Assembly: GCA_963930775.1 (NCBI GenBank)
Contig: OZ005696.1
Location: forward strand, 5,828,001-5,892,000
From: Cliona cf. orientalis
Lineage: Eukaryota > Porifera > Demospongiae > Clionaida > Clionaidae
Length of the DNA: 64,000 nucleotides
Reading direction: 5' to 3'
Below the pieces are notes generated by a model. The model was not told the origin of the DNA. It saw nothing but the letters and a program-made list of their open reading frames with translations, and made no database searches. Both the position numbers and the translations under genes were made by a program. This document shows, in pieces, positions 1 to 12,800 of this stretch. Each line of letters starts with the position of its first letter. Position 1 is the first letter of the stretch.

Positions 1-519
1 AGGTTCTATATGAAACACTGGCCATTATTTCATTAAGAAGATTTATCCTAACGATAACAATTCCAAGTGTACTTGCTCGTATGGGATAAAATACTTCACT
101 TTTAAATTATCCCTTTATAAACTAGTCACAAACTTCAACTACGCTTATATCCTACTACTAGTACTATGTTGTTGCTAAATAATATATACACCATAATGCA
201 CTTCCTAGAGACAAACAGTGCAATGAACAATAAACATGTTGGTAGCAACAAAAGTGCGTTATTCGTTGTCTCGCGAGACTAATGGAACGTATGGCAGGAA
301 GGGTAGAGGGAGATCCCGATTCGAAGCAATGGGAGGAGTCGTCGATCAATCGATCGATCATAAGTCAACACAGTAGCCACCATACATGCATACCTAGGTA
401 AGCTTACTGCTAGGCCATGGCTACTATTGTTTTCAACCTTATATTCAAGATCGAGAGCTGCAGCATGCTATACTGGCTCCGTGCTGGAATGGCTCGCGAG
501 AACTTAGAAAACTTTCGAC

Positions 520-620
520 AAGTGAAAAAGAAAAAAAACAAAGTATAAAGTGAGATTTGAACCCGCTACATTCTGTTCCACACACAATAGCCCCAACCAC
601 TACACCACCGCTGTTGCCGC
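520..620 (-). repeat. tRNA-like Pol III unit, probable SINE head
   Basis: Read on the minus strand, 595-607 gives an A-box-like TGGTGTAGTGGTT and 552-562 gives a B-box-like GGTTCAAATCT, with tRNA-like spacing. A T-rich run (plus-strand A-run at about 523-540) follows and could end Pol III transcription. The T-stem pairs imperfectly (one mismatch) and I cannot fold a clean acceptor stem. A tRNA-derived SINE fits better than a working tRNA. Confidence 0.4.
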
Positions 621-639
621 TGCTGCCAATCATTATTTC

Positions 640-860
640 CCCCCTATCATAGACAAACCCTAGAGACTAACCCTGCTAACCATTGACAACCCATCCCCAA
701 CCCCCCTCCCAGCCCCTCCCATCCATATAGCGCATAGACAAACCCTACAGACTAACCCTGCTAACCATTGGCAATCCCCCCCCCCCCCAGCCCCTCCCGT
801 CCAACCCTGCTATCCATTGGCAACCCAGCCCCTCCCATCCATACCGCGTATATACGTATA
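640..860. repeat. Diverged tandem repeat, C-rich
   Basis: Two to three imperfect copies of a unit of about 80 bp. Each contains 'actaaccctgctaaccattg' followed by a run of C and 'agcccctcccatccat'. The short open frames across it follow the repeat and look non-coding. The remainder of 1-1236 shows no gene I can support. Confidence 0.6.
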
Positions 861-1236
861 CATTGTTGCACTTGCCTCCCTATGGCCATTCCAGCACGTC
901 GCACGGAGCCATCGTGGCACGGAGCCATTGTGGCACGCTACAAGAGCAAGGGCAGCCAGCTATCAGGCTGATACTTCACCATGTGCTGTTGATAGCAGTC
1001 GTATAAGTGGGCCTGGTTATGACCGCTAGCCGCGCATGATTGTTCTTTTATGCTGAAATGATATACTAACTAAGATATTGTCATCTCTGTACAGATATAG
1101 CATGTACAAGGGTGTGTGGTCTACACAGCTCTGGGGTATTCTATGCCAAATTCATAGTAGATGTATAGCTAGTGCACTAAGTACTCGCTGATCACGTTAC
1201 ACATCTCTCAGTGTACATGTATAATACAGCGCATAC

Positions 1237-1515
1237 CTTCAACATAGGTATTCTTCACCTCCTCAGCCTGTTGATAAAGGAAACATCGCTGTAGAGCCTC
1301 GCTAATTTTTTTCCATGATGCGCAAGGATGATGGTGGGCATATGTATCCAGATAAGCCTCTTCTCGTTTAGCCCAACTCTGGTAGCTCTTCTTAATCTCC
1401 TCTAATGCAGATTTAGGTAGACCAAGCAGCTGTCCAATATCAATGCGAAAAATGCCACCTCGATCCTCTACTGATTGAAACAGCTTAGTGAGTCTATCAG
1501 TGGTAAGAGTGAGAT
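1237..1515 (-). CDS. Death-domain exon 12 (most canonical copy)
   Basis: This 93-codon exon is the closest in the array to a textbook death domain. It has an LLGLPKSALEEIKKSY stretch typical of helices 2-3, then YLDTYAHHHPCASWKKIS, matching the conserved helix-4/5 region ending in the invariant Trp, and a final QAEEVKNTY helix. The acceptor is TTTTTGCAG|ATCTC and the donor GAAG|GTATGC. It differs strongly from the recent copies and probably represents an old lineage in the array. It may not be the last exon, because the donor is intact and points off the left side. Confidence 0.72.
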
Positions 1516-2955
1516 CTGCAAAAACAAGTACCATGTTTATTCTAATAGAATGCAAGCTAAAAACATTATTATCTTAACTTTTGTGCGATATTCTGGTAAA
1601 TGTCTTTACAATCTACATTAAGATACATTGTGGAAGTCATAGAACGCAAATTCTCTTGCATTCATAAGATATTGCGTTCTGTTAGCACAAACACGGTAAA
1701 CAGTGAATCACACTGTTCATTGATGAATACATAGTCACAACATTATAATTATTATACAAGCTCTCAAAGTGTCAGCAAATTTTGTGGTCACCAAATTTGA
1801 ATTAATACTTCATGTACACAGCAGATCCAGGAAACTAAAGGAGCTTGGTCACCACCCTAGGCCCCAAAGTTAACAATAGATACTTGGCTATAGACAACTA
1901 GATTAGGCTCCCCTTAAGACAAGAAAGCTTCACTTGCCAGCCTCGTTCATGTGCAGCAATGATGTATTTCAATGAAAGGGATGGGGTCACTAACCCTCAG
2001 TGCAAGCACAAGGGTTATGGTAGTTGTTCTGTCTGTCTGTCTATCTATTACCATGCTAGCTGCTACATACCTAGCTATAGATCCAACAAGACGACTGGCT
2101 CATCACTGATCAGAGCACATCTAGTGACAGGCTGACTTGGCCAGCACAATAGTCATTGATACAGCCAAGGAGGCTACTGTGAGTGAAGCTGACTTGATGT
2201 AGGTACTGCCATGAGTGTGGAGTTCGATTCAACACACCAGGGTTGTTGTTGCTGTGAGCCATTGAACCTTAAACAACACTGCTGTGTTATAACATTAGTT
2301 TCACCCCCAGCCCTCATGCAGTCCTTTACCCTTTTCTACATGCAACATTGAAAGTGGGTAAAGGGAAGCTACTACATGTAACACTGTATTGCTGCTGCCT
2401 ACTTGTGCAGCTAATGCCATGCAAAGCGCTGAGGGTTTGTGCTCTAGAGAACTCTAGTTTTTTTCTATATGTGACTACTTAACTAAGCTCCAGATACAGA
2501 ATCTTCCACTAACTTGTACATGCACAAGATTTACATTAATTATCCACACATGTATGCAACGATAAAGCGATCAGTCTGTCTATGCATTATGACTGTGCAA
2601 GCTTGAACTCAATACATTGGTAAGGGACATGTGCGTATAAGTGCATGCACGAAACTACATGAATATAATATTATAGACATGCAAAATGTAAGCGAGTACG
2701 TACTCCGTCTAGAAAACTGTAGTTCTTATGCTAACCATTGCATGTGATTCACACCTAACTAACTAAGTTCTCAAAGCTTGGTACCCAAGTAGCTCTAGGT
2801 TCACATTTGACAGAGTAAGCACATGCATTAAATTTTAAAGGAAAGATAGACTTATTGAGCCTTCACATATCAATAACTTTTCGTTGATGATCTGATAAAT
2901 GTCAGACCATATCCCAATTTGATCGGACATTACCAATAGTTGGTCAGATATTATA

Positions 2956-3500
2956 TACTGTGCCCTCGCGAAAGAGGGCCCACTACGGAATATCGGCCCA
3001 CCCCCCACTTTGGGCTCAATTTCCTGCTAAGGTCTAATGTTTACTCGAATATGCGCCCATGTGTAGCTACCCTTGAAAACGCAGCTAAAATGGCTGGTTT
3101 ATGAGGACTGAACTTCGAATAGTCTATGTGAGATCGATAAGTAACCTGCCAAACGGCCATAAAACTAGCATTATACCACGTTTCAGCACAAAACGAATGA
3201 TCGCGCACAGCTAGCGATTGTAATCACACCCACTTAATACGAGAGCCGTCAACAACATACGGTGAAGTATCGGCCCGATAGCCGGTCGCCCTCACTCTTG
3301 ATTGGTAATCGTGCTTGAATAAGGCTGAAATCAATGGTAGCCGCTGCTACCATTCGAATTATGAACATAGCATGGGCAACTTACCTGGGTGCTCTTTCGC
3401 GTCTAAATGCGATACTGATACCTCGAATATCGGCCCACCCCCCTTCTTGGCCCAGCGTAAGGTGCACCACCCATGGGCCCTCTTTCACGAGGGTACAGTA
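2956..3500. mobile_element. 545-bp non-autonomous DNA element, copy 1
   Basis: The ends are inverted repeats. Left end 2956-2982 reads TACTGTGCCCTCGCGAAAGA and on. Right end 3474-3500 is its near-perfect complement. Each terminus also contains its own small hairpin (CCCTCGCGAAAGAGGG). No coding capacity. The same element, 544 bp long, lies at 20244-20787 in the opposite orientation. Confidence 0.75.
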
Positions 3501-5448
3501 AATCTATGCGTACTACAGATTGCAAGGGAAGGCAGCAGCCATGGCTTACTTGCACACAAACACAGCAGCTATACATGTACCGTATTTATTCGAATAGAGA
3601 TAATAGCCACACGCATGCGTGAACACAATTAAGTAGATGTGGCTACGATCGCAAGCCATGAATGATCGGTAGTTTGAGGCAAAACCATGGCAGAAAATGC
3701 CCTTGGCTTGGTTCTGCTGCTTATTAATTGATCATCTATCTCAAACTTTCGAAATTCAATCCTGAAAATTGAGTCTATTGTGTTTATCACCAAGAGGTGT
3801 CATTCCCAAATTAATAAAAGCCGCCCTCGAATAAGAGCCACCTTCGATTAGTAGTCACACTCCAGCAAGGCTGAAATTAATAGTAGTTGCGGCTAGTATA
3901 CACAGTTTTGTTCAGCTGCAGAGGTCACTGAGAAGTGCAGTTACCACAAACCACAGCATAAGAGCAGTGACAGTTGTAAGCTAAGTGGGTGCTAAATAAA
4001 CTACTACTACTAACATCCCCCAGCTACTGACCACTCACCATTAGAACGCATGTGCATTGCAAACTATACTGGCAAGCGATGGTAAGGCAGCCTAATGTCC
4101 GAACAGGAGCAGTTTGGGCGGCCTTGGAACCATGTTGGTTGGATTTTAGCCAATGACCAATCACACTGATGTATTCATAAAATTAATGCACATTGTACAA
4201 AAAGTATTTTTGTATTACATGACTGTAAAACATGCACCTTTGCATTACAGAAATGGAATAACTTACGCCAATGCAGTAAAGGTCACCATATTATTGTAAT
4301 AATTACACTATATACAACGAAAAATATTTTTCAGAGTGACAATTTTCTTATATTATAATAGTCCGTGTCATTACATGAGGGCATGGATACGCGTCTTGGA
4401 TGCGCCCGGTTGCTATGAACGCACGGCACGAGCGGAGAGGAAGTCCGCACTACAAGGCTCAGGATTGGTCAGAACTGTAGGGCTGTTTGCACAAAGAAGA
4501 ATGCCTCGGGCCATAGCTACGGCTAAAGACGCATTGTCGAACGATCGGCGGGAAAGCGCCGTGCGTTCGAAAAGCCAGCTAAGCAGGCGCTGGCGCTAGC
4601 CACCGAGCCTCGAGCGAAGCAAGAGGCGAGGTCTGTTCTTGGTCATACCTGTCAGTAGTCCGGTAGCAACATTAGAGCAGAGCGAGAACGTCACCATTGC
4701 AAACTTTGGAGCTGCTTGCTATGAAGGGTGTGGCCTCTGCAACCGCTTCCATCTGCGCATGCGCACGGTACTAATGGGCAATCTTGCCCAAGCAGGATAC
4801 TGTTTGTGCATGAACTACGTCTCTATGTTTTGTGAGCATGTACTGTTAAGTAGAGCAGCTATAGAAGCTACTTGCACTAAATTTCTGGCTCTAGCTATAC
4901 TGCCACGAGTCGGCTGTTGGTAGCAAATGGATCAATACATGCACTGATCGAGCTAACTATATTATTATGTTTGATGGAACATGACTATGTTCCACCTCTG
5001 AGTCAGACTCAGTAATTTACAGTTAGCTCATTCGTCTAGCCAAAACAGGGTATTTGCAAGGGACACTATATATGGGGCATGGCAATAATTTTTACCCGCA
5101 GGTCAAGGGGATCACTATTAGTATTCTGCGTGTGTACTAGCTACACATAATATTTTATAACTAATGACATGCATGGCCTGTTTGGGGCGAGCCTGAGCTG
5201 AGAAAGGCTCTGTCGAACTGGACTGTAGAGACTCAGTATTAAAAGCCGTAGATCGTCACGGAAGACCATGGACAATGAATCCAAGTACGACAGTCATAGT
5301 TGCTGTGTAGCTACCTACCTGATAGTCCTCTCCACTTAGTGGTTTTTGTATGCCAACGTTGCAACAGTGGCAAATTATAGCTACGTTTTAATAGTCTGGC
5401 GATAGCTGCCAGCTCACGATTGTACAGCTCAGTGAGCACGTCTATCCT

Positions 5449-5494
5449 TAGCCTCGTCCCCAGGCCCTCCTCAAAGGGCCTGGGGACGAGGCTA
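5449..5494. mobile_element. 46-bp foldback relic of the TAGCCTCG element family
   Basis: A near-perfect palindrome, TAGCCTCGTCCCCAGGCCC then a short loop and its complement. It is flanked by the 9-bp direct repeat GTCTATCCT (5440-5448 and 5495-5503). It is the two termini of the family seen at 28056-28494 and 32557-32907 with almost all internal sequence missing. The 9-bp duplication shows that it inserted as a unit. Confidence 0.8.
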
Positions 5495-5961
5495 GTCTAT
5501 CCTAGGCCTTCCTTAATAGCCGCTCCTCGTGCGGTTGAGCTGAAGACGACTTATGTCTCCCTCTAGCATTCTCTGCAGCCTTATTTGTCTCTGGTTCAGC
5601 GTTCATGGCATGCTGCACGAGTATAAATCTGCAATTCGCTAAAATTTAATTAGAACAGCGTACATACGGCCTATGGGCTAAGGAATGAGAACGCGCAATA
5701 GAATATTTCGCGCTTATGTCCATAGAGCCATGCTGGGCATATATTTCGCGTGACCGACGTACCATAATATAAAATTCGCGCATAGCTGTACCATTTATGT
5801 GGGGCTCGCTCAGGCTCGCCCCAATAATATCTTACTCTTGTATATATTTACTAGAATAAAAATTCACCAGTGAGAGCAGGTGACGAAATTTATCTATACA
5901 GTAATATCTCTATCAGATTTGACCACCAACAAGCATTACTGAAAATCAACAATAGACTTAC

Positions 5962-6270
5962 CTCTAGGAGGCAGGAATGTCCTTGCCTGCTCTACGGCAG
6001 TCACCTCATCTTCTTTGTACAGCTGTGAGGTGAGGTGTTCCCAGGAAGACTCAGGATGACAGTTGATATACATATCACTACAGGCACGTGTCTTCTCTCT
6101 TTCACTGGAATGGCTACTGTAAATCTCATCAAGGTATATGTACACTCTGGTCGCTTGTTCAAAGCCATAATGATCTTTTATCTCGAGCACAGTCTCCCAC
6201 ACTTGTCTCCTCCTATCCTCTGTGACCTTCTCCATCACATCAGCCACATTCTCCACTGTTAACGTAGGGT
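5962..6270 (-). CDS. Death-domain exon 11
   Basis: This is a 103-codon exon. It keeps the family start DPTLTVENVADVMEKVT and the SSWEHLTSQLY Trp motif, but its middle (EIKDHYGFEQATRVYIYLDE) has diverged. The acceptor is CATGTAG|ACCCT and the donor is AGAG|GTAAGTC, the best donor match of the array. It is intermediate between exon 12 and the nine similar exons. Confidence 0.72.
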
Positions 6271-6945
6271 CTACATGACATGTAGGAAGGTTAAAAATAA
6301 GAAGTTGTTAAAATTCCAACCCGCCAAAGCTTCCATCCACTCCTATCAACTTTAGCTGTGTGTTAGATTCATTAACACTCCCAGTTGAGGCATTCTATAG
6401 ATGATCAAAACTGATGTGGGCTTATTATTATTCGCATAATATTGTAAGGCTGATTCAAAACTTGCTACTGATTGCAAACTACATGTACACGTTTATATGC
6501 TTGCATTTACAAAACATAATGATTGGTAGTGTGTCTCTATGGCTACCATCATTTGTACACACGGCACTATAATTCCGACCAATTATGTGCCTTTTCAACT
6601 TGTGGTAAAGAGAATCTTTCATGCCCTCAGGGAGGACATGACTACATAAGAAAAACATCACTCTGAAAATATTTTCATTGAACATAGTATAACATGATGC
6701 TGTCTATTAAAATAGTATACTGAAGCACTGTTTATGAGGGCTACAGTCCAAATACTCGAGATATCAAAAAACATCTGTATCACTGTAGAACCGTACCAAG
6801 GCTGTTTGTGCTAATATTATGCTTCTGCCTAAATGAGCACTCATTTGTCCATTTGGAATTGTGGCCACATTCTATTTAAAGGATGCCACCAATTGGAGGC
6901 AATTTTTTGAAGTAGCTTGATCACACAACAATTATAGTAACCCAC

Positions 6946-7248
6946 CATTTTGTTGAAGGAATGGCTTTGCTTCCTTTACTGCTGCCATTTTACTCTCAGC
7001 ATACAAGATTTGGATAAGATGCTGCCATGAAGATCCAGGTCTGCTGTTGACATAGATATCAGCTAAGACATGTGTCTTCTCTTCAGCTGTTGAGTATTTT
7101 AGGTAGACTTCGTCAAGATAAGAGGATAATGAAGTAAAGTACCCATAGCCCGACTTCAACACCCTCTCCCACACCTCCCTTCTCCTTCCCTCATCTGATG
7201 TCACTTTCTCCATTACTCCAACTAAACTCTCCACTGTCAGAGTGGGAT
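6946..7248 (-). CDS. Death-domain exon 10
   Basis: A 101-codon member of the similar group: DPTLTVESLVGVMEKVT, then YLDEVYLKYSTAEEKTH, then SSWQHLIQILY. It carries a short insertion (KSGYGYFTSLSSY) between helices and ends QQN before the G|GTGGGT donor. It is separated from exon 9 by more than 9 kb of intron that holds the BEL/Pao element and the GGGCGTG-rich element. Confidence 0.72.
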
Positions 7249-7332
7249 CTGAAAACATACTAGATTATTGCATCATCACTACTACAGGAAAAGCACTTGT
7301 AATGTACACATGTACATGTACATAATATAGCT

Positions 7333-8355
7333 TAAGGTAGCATTAAAGTGCGTGGGCGTGAGCGTCAGGATTGGCTAATTCAATTAGCGAATCGTGAAGG
7401 GGCGTGGCCGAAGAGGCCATACGAGTGCTTTTGGTCGAAGGTGGGCGTGTCTAGAATCGGCCAGGGATGATTATGCGCGTGTAATTAGCGACCGGAAGTG
7501 GCCCCTGAAGAAAACACCGGTAATTGCCCACTTCAAAGCAAGATCAAAGCATTCTTTCTTAACTATTAACCGCAACGACTTAAAAAAAAAAAAAAAAAAA
7601 AAAAAAAACCCTTATAAGGCCTAATTAAGCATGTGGGCGTGTTCCTGGCACTGTGTGGAGTGTGTGCGTGTGCGTTAATGCAGGTTTTATTGCTTCCGAT
7701 TGGGCGTGGCTTCACGGGCCAGTGCTTGGATATCGGCGCCTGGGACTTGGCCTCGGCGATAGGTGGGCGTGTCCCGGAAGCGGTGGTGACCTTTGAACCC
7801 CGCGAGGAGGCTTTGGGGGCGTGGCAGGAGGTCAAAGGTGAGGCCATGTCTGTTAATGAGGCACTGTACGCCGGTGCGATGGAGGGGACCGTACGGCTGG
7901 ACGGAAGCTGACGATGGTTTGAAGCGGATGTGGTTGCGATGACGTGTTGTTACTCCGCCCACACAGGAAATGAGGTGAGCTCTTGCGTGGGCGGTGTGGC
8001 AGAACGGCCTCCAAGTGTTTGTGTGTGTTTTGGCCTTGAGGAAGCTGTGTGTTTTAATTGGGATTGATTGTGGGCTTCCGGTGGACATCCGGTGGTTAGT
8101 AGGCACTTGATTGAGAATGGTGGTCCTTGGGGAACAGGGTGGGGCTGTTTTGGGCGTGGCCTGGCCCCTCCCTTCCGGCTCGGCTTCCGGTCCATGGAGG
8201 ATATTAAATGAACACTTCCGGCTCTAGCAGCCACACCCCTGAGACCTGTGCAATTAAAAGGGCGTGGTTACACAACATGCACCTCACTAATGACTTTGAT
8301 GTGGTTTAGGTGTCATATCCCCCACCTCACGCCCACGCACTTTAATGCTACCTTA
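7333..8355. mobile_element. 1.02-kb GGGCGTG-rich DNA element with 30-bp perfect inverted ends
   Basis: The 30-bp termini 7333-7362 and 8326-8355 are exact reverse complements, starting TAAGGTAGCATTAAAGTGCG. TTAA lies at both edges (7332-7335, 8353-8356), as expected for a TTAA-targeting insertion; this is not proof of piggyBac membership. GGGCGTG occurs about nine times inside, always on the plus strand, and CTTCCGG four or more times. A poly-A run sits at about 7580-7608. The open frames inside appear to result from GC-rich composition, not from a gene. Confidence 0.7.
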
Positions 8356-8439
8356 ATAATATTGTCACACACTATGACACCAAGTTACTCTTGATGACAT
8401 GTACAATGTAAATAAGAAGGTAGGCAAACACCTGAACTT

Positions 8440-8700
8440 ATTTGTTAACCCTCGGTGAATGCGCCGTAGGGTATAGTAATTGCTTTGTCTGTGTGTCCGT
8501 CTATCTATTACTACGAATTCTGCTACATGCCTATACCTCTTTTCACATCAAAAGGAAGGTGTCATAGCATATTTATGTTGTTTTCAAGGTTTTTGTCGTG
8601 TGGCTTTTGCCAAGAGTATATAAAGGAGCAGGGGAGAGAGTATAGACCCATATATATGCTGCGTGTAATAGCTGTTCGTACAGTTTATGACCTTTATAAT
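8440..8700 (+). repeat. Partial copy of the array-unit repeat
   Basis: It begins with the shared 'taaccctcggtgaatgcgcc' then 'gtagggtatag', a (TCTG)n stretch, and 'cctatacctcttttcaca'. Other copies are at about 20800-21230, 22150-22620, 23870-24270, 25925-26320 and 28500-28795. These copies accompany the death-domain exons and run antiparallel to them. Confidence 0.6.
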
Positions 8701-8732
8701 GCTATTCATGTTTGGTGGGCACCCTGGAATGT

Positions 8733-8931
8733 CGCGGCGTGGATGTGGATGCCACTAACGCTTGCTGCACTGGCTTCCTGCAGGCGCAATATCAACATGT
8801 GCTATTAGCTATCACAATCAGTGATGGCGTCCAGTCCGAGACATTCACTAAGGCTACGCTTGCTACGGGATCTTTTGTCGTCCAGTTCGAGTGAGACACC
8901 CCAGCTAAGAAGATCTCCTAGAGGTGCTGAG
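8733..8931 (+). repeat. Truncated copy of the MASSPRHS open segment
   Basis: Nearly identical to 16843-16970 and following sequence and to 18573 onward, but homology stops abruptly at 'cctagagg' (8931). In the other copies the segment continues as an open frame. From 8932 to 9608 the sequence is unrelated to them and I recognise no gene or element in it. Confidence 0.6.
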
Positions 8932-9608
8932 AGCCTACTCCATTACTCAGGTCTTCACTTGTACCGTCTCTTGCAGCTGATCGAGTACTTTCTCTGTCAA
9001 CCATAGCTTTTATGATGCCAGATGACATAGGAGACTGGTTGTGAAAGCCTTAACAACCTTCAGCAAACCTTTAAGAAGGCATTTGGTAGCTAGAAATCTT
9101 TGTATCACCTAGATAGTGCTGTGTTATCATTGGTTTGTACGTATTCATTCAATATTTGTATTGTGAAAATTAATATCAATTTTTGTACTGTTTTTAACAG
9201 CGTGTAACTCTGGAACCGCTCGATGGAAAAACTTCGTTCCAGTCTCATATTGTAGAGCAACACAAGAGCTATTGAATGGTACTTGAATCATGGGAATCCA
9301 TCCTAAGGAACCAAAACGTACCACTTTTTGCGCGAGGCACTTTTGTGAGCGCTTGCAAACAGCATGCACAAAAGCGATCGCCGCGGAGCTCATGAATGTC
9401 TCCGGGTTATGGGACTTGAGCGAGCTGAAAGTAGAAGAGTTGCTCTGTCTTCTGGTCTTTGTTTGGAGTCCTAGAAGTGAAAGATGGCCTAGATAGAACA
9501 GGTAAGAAAAATAGATAAGAAACGGCAAAAATTGCATGCACTGGAATGTGCCACCGGATGTACTTCCTGGATCTGCAACAATTGGACCGCTGGCTTAACG
9601 GCTGCTCA

Positions 9609-9816
9609 TGGTAATGTAGATAGCAAAATGAACAGCACATGCTTATACAGCCAGCAAAGGAGCCCTAGCAGCACATAGAAAGAAAATGCTGTAACAGGTG
9701 AACAGGAGAACCAGACAAATCAGCTATACACAAATTAATTAGAACACACACAAACATGAGACCAGCTATTCAATGCAAATGAACAACAATAAACAGTCAA
9801 GAGACGAGTCCAAACA
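9609..9816 (-). repeat. 3' LTR of the BEL/Pao element
   Basis: A 208-bp direct repeat of 15621-15828, beginning TG and ending CA, with four mismatches between the copies. Internally it is preceded (minus strand) by a GGCCGGCGGTATA stretch, a plausible polypurine-like priming site. The outer flank (GCTCA) does not match the flank of the other LTR (CCACC), so no target duplication is visible. Confidence 0.85.
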
Positions 9817-9857
9817 TATACCGCCGGCCAAGACCAATGGTCTTTGTACAATAGGTA

Positions 9858-12800
9858 CTATTCATCAGAAGGTAGCAGTAGCGCAAGCTTTGTAACTGGA
9901 CGAGTACGGATACCAGAGCTCACTGTAGCAACACGAACTAGATTGTCCTTGCCGGGATACACCTCAATGACTCTACCCAAGGGCCATTTAGTTGGCAGAG
10001 CAGAATCTTCACGCAGAATCACCATATCACCAACACGAATATTTCTTGTAGGGCAACACCATTTAGTAACACGCCCTAAGTGGGTAACATACTCACTAGA
10101 CCATCGTTTCCAGAAATGGCGAACCAAGGACTGGCACAATTGCCAGCGTTTAAGCAATGAGAGGGAATTTGCATATACAAAGGATGAATCCGGAAGGGCT
10201 TCAAGGGGTCGCCCAATAAGAAAATGTCCTGGGGTCAGAGCTCCGATTCCATCATCGTCAGCAGGTAGTGGTACGAGGGGGCGGCTGTTAAGACAAGCTT
10301 CAACCTGCACAAGTACTGTAGAAAGCTCTTCATAAGTGAACCTAACACAGCCGAGCACACGTCTCATATGGGTCTTCATGCTTTTGACTGCAGCTTCCCA
10401 CAGACCACCAAAATGAGGTGCATGTTGTGGGATGAACCTCCACTCGATACTTTGGCCTGAAAGAAAGTTAGAAATGGCACCTTGAGTCTCCTGTTCTCTT
10501 AAGAACTGGAAAAGCTCTTTGATTTCTCGAGCAGCTCCGACAAAGTTGGTCCCATGATCGCTCCACACAAGAGTAGGTCTGCCTCGACGAGCAATGAACC
10601 TACGTAGACAAGCAATAAACGCTTCAGAAGTAAGGTCAGAAACGAGTTCCAAGTGCACTGCCTTCACGGTGAGAGAAACGAAGACACAAACGTAGGCTTT
10701 GATAATGGTAGGTCGTCGCACATGTCCACGCTTGATCAGAACGGGACCAGCATAATCTATACCAACTTTATCAAACACAGGACCAGGTGTGATCCGTTCA
10801 ATGGGTAGTTGTCCCATCATTTGAGGTTGAGGTCTGGCTGAATTGCGACGACAAGTGATGCATGCCCTGGTGACTGAACGAACGATTCTCCTTCCACCAA
10901 TAATGTGATACCGACAAGCAAGAGACGCAGCAAGCAGTGTAGGACCAGCATGTAATAGCCGAACATGCTCAGTACGAATGATCAATCTTGTCAAGGGATG
11001 CTTGCCATGAAGGATGATCGGATGTTGTGATTCATAGGAGGACTTTGAAAGCTGCTGCCTACCACCAACCCGAAGCAAACCAAAGGAATCAATTAAGGGA
11101 CTTAGAGACAGGAGCGGGCTGGATGATTCTAACGAGCTTCGTTCTCTCAGTGCTTGCATTTCTTCTTCAAAATGGGAGCGTTGAATACGTCGCAACCAGT
11201 AACGTTCAGCCTTGTGGAGCTCTCCAACCGAGAGAGAGGAATCAGGTCGAATCTGAGCATTTTGCTTTCGACAATTTTCCACAAAACGGAATATCCAGGC
11301 CGTGACACGTTTCAGTCTAGTAAAGCTGGAATAGCGACCAAAGAGAGTGATTGAGACTTGTGAGATCTCCACGTGCAAGGATACCTCTCTCTCTTCTTCA
11401 ACTGAATCATTTGGTGGGAGTGACAACTGGGTCGGCCAATTGGTAGGCGACTGCTGGAGCCAAGCCGGTCCTTTCCACCAAAGAGTGTGTTGTAGGAGCT
11501 CGGCTGGAAAGAGGCCTCTTGAGGCACAATCGGCAGGATTGTCAACCCCACTCACGTGATGCCATCTGTCCGGAGGGAGAAACTCCATAATTGTGGAAAT
11601 TCGATTCCCCACATATGTTTTAAACCGCTTGGGACTTCCATCAAGCCAATTAAGGACAATGGTACTGTCAGTCCATGCGTACGTTTGAGAGATAGGGACG
11701 TCGAGCACCTTCCCGACATGATGGAGAAGCTGTGCCAAGAGAGAGGCTCCGCACAATTCAAGGCGGGGAATGGTGAGCCGTTTAATGGGAGAGACTTTCG
11801 TCTTTGCAATCACCAATGAAACTTGAGTACCCATAGTGGTAGTGAGGCGAAGATATACAACAGCAGCATAAGCAAGTTCTGAGGCATCGCAGAAACCATG
11901 TAGCTCTGTCGTGACTACACGGGACTCTCTGTCAAAATAGCAACGCGGAATATGCTTTTCAGAGAGGAGATGAAGCTCAGAACGCCACTGAAGCCATACG
12001 TCATAGATTGAGGATGGTACAGGATCATCCCAACCGATTCCTTTTTCCCAAACTTGCTGCAGCAATATCTTGGCTTTGATAGTGGAAGGGGAAAACCATC
12101 CAAACACATCATACATCTTAGCAATATCGGACACCAAAGCACGTTTAGTGAGGTTATCATCAATGAGCGGTGTCGATTTAGCAATAGTCAACCGAAAGTG
12201 ATCCATGCTGGCATTCCATTCAATACCCAGTATCCTTGAATATTCTCCAGATTGAGGCAACATTTGATTCGATTGACTATCTTTCAAGTCAGGAGGGAGA
12301 TGTTTCAGAACATTTGTTTCACTCGAGTTCCATTTGCGCAGAAGGAAACCTCCTCGCAAGAACAGTGACTGCAATTGTTTTTGCAACTCGATAGCTTCCT
12401 GCTCCGAGTCAGCTCCAATAAGACCATCATCCACATAGAAAGATTCTGCAACTATCTTGGCAGCTCGAGGATATTCGATGGCTAAATCAAGTGCGTTTTG
12501 TTGCACAGCCATGTTGGCAGCAAAAGATGAAGCTGACACGCCAAAAGTGACGCGGGTCATTCGATAGTCAACCAATGTGTCGGTAACACTCTTTCTCTAT
12601 ACAAAACGGTGGAGATCACGGTCAGACATTGCAAGATTCACAGCTCGATACATTTTACTAACATCAGTGGTCAGAGCCACACGGTGTAATCTGAATTTCA
12701 ACAGCACATCCAGGAGAGAAGAGTGAACAGTTGGTCCTACAAGGAGCGTATCATTCAGAGGTGTACCAGTGCTCGACTTGGCAGAAGCATCAAAAACAGC

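Noticed and set aside
4336..4923. Two plus-strand frames in a GC-richer patch
   Set aside because: No splice sites, domain or codon pattern; composition alone keeps the frames open.
7394..8234. Several long overlapping frames on both strands
   Set aside because: They lie within the GC-rich TIR element at 7333-8355, are open on both strands, and show no domain.
8630..8645. TATATAAAGG as a plus-strand promoter
   Set aside because: It lies inside a dispersed array-unit repeat with no downstream gene.
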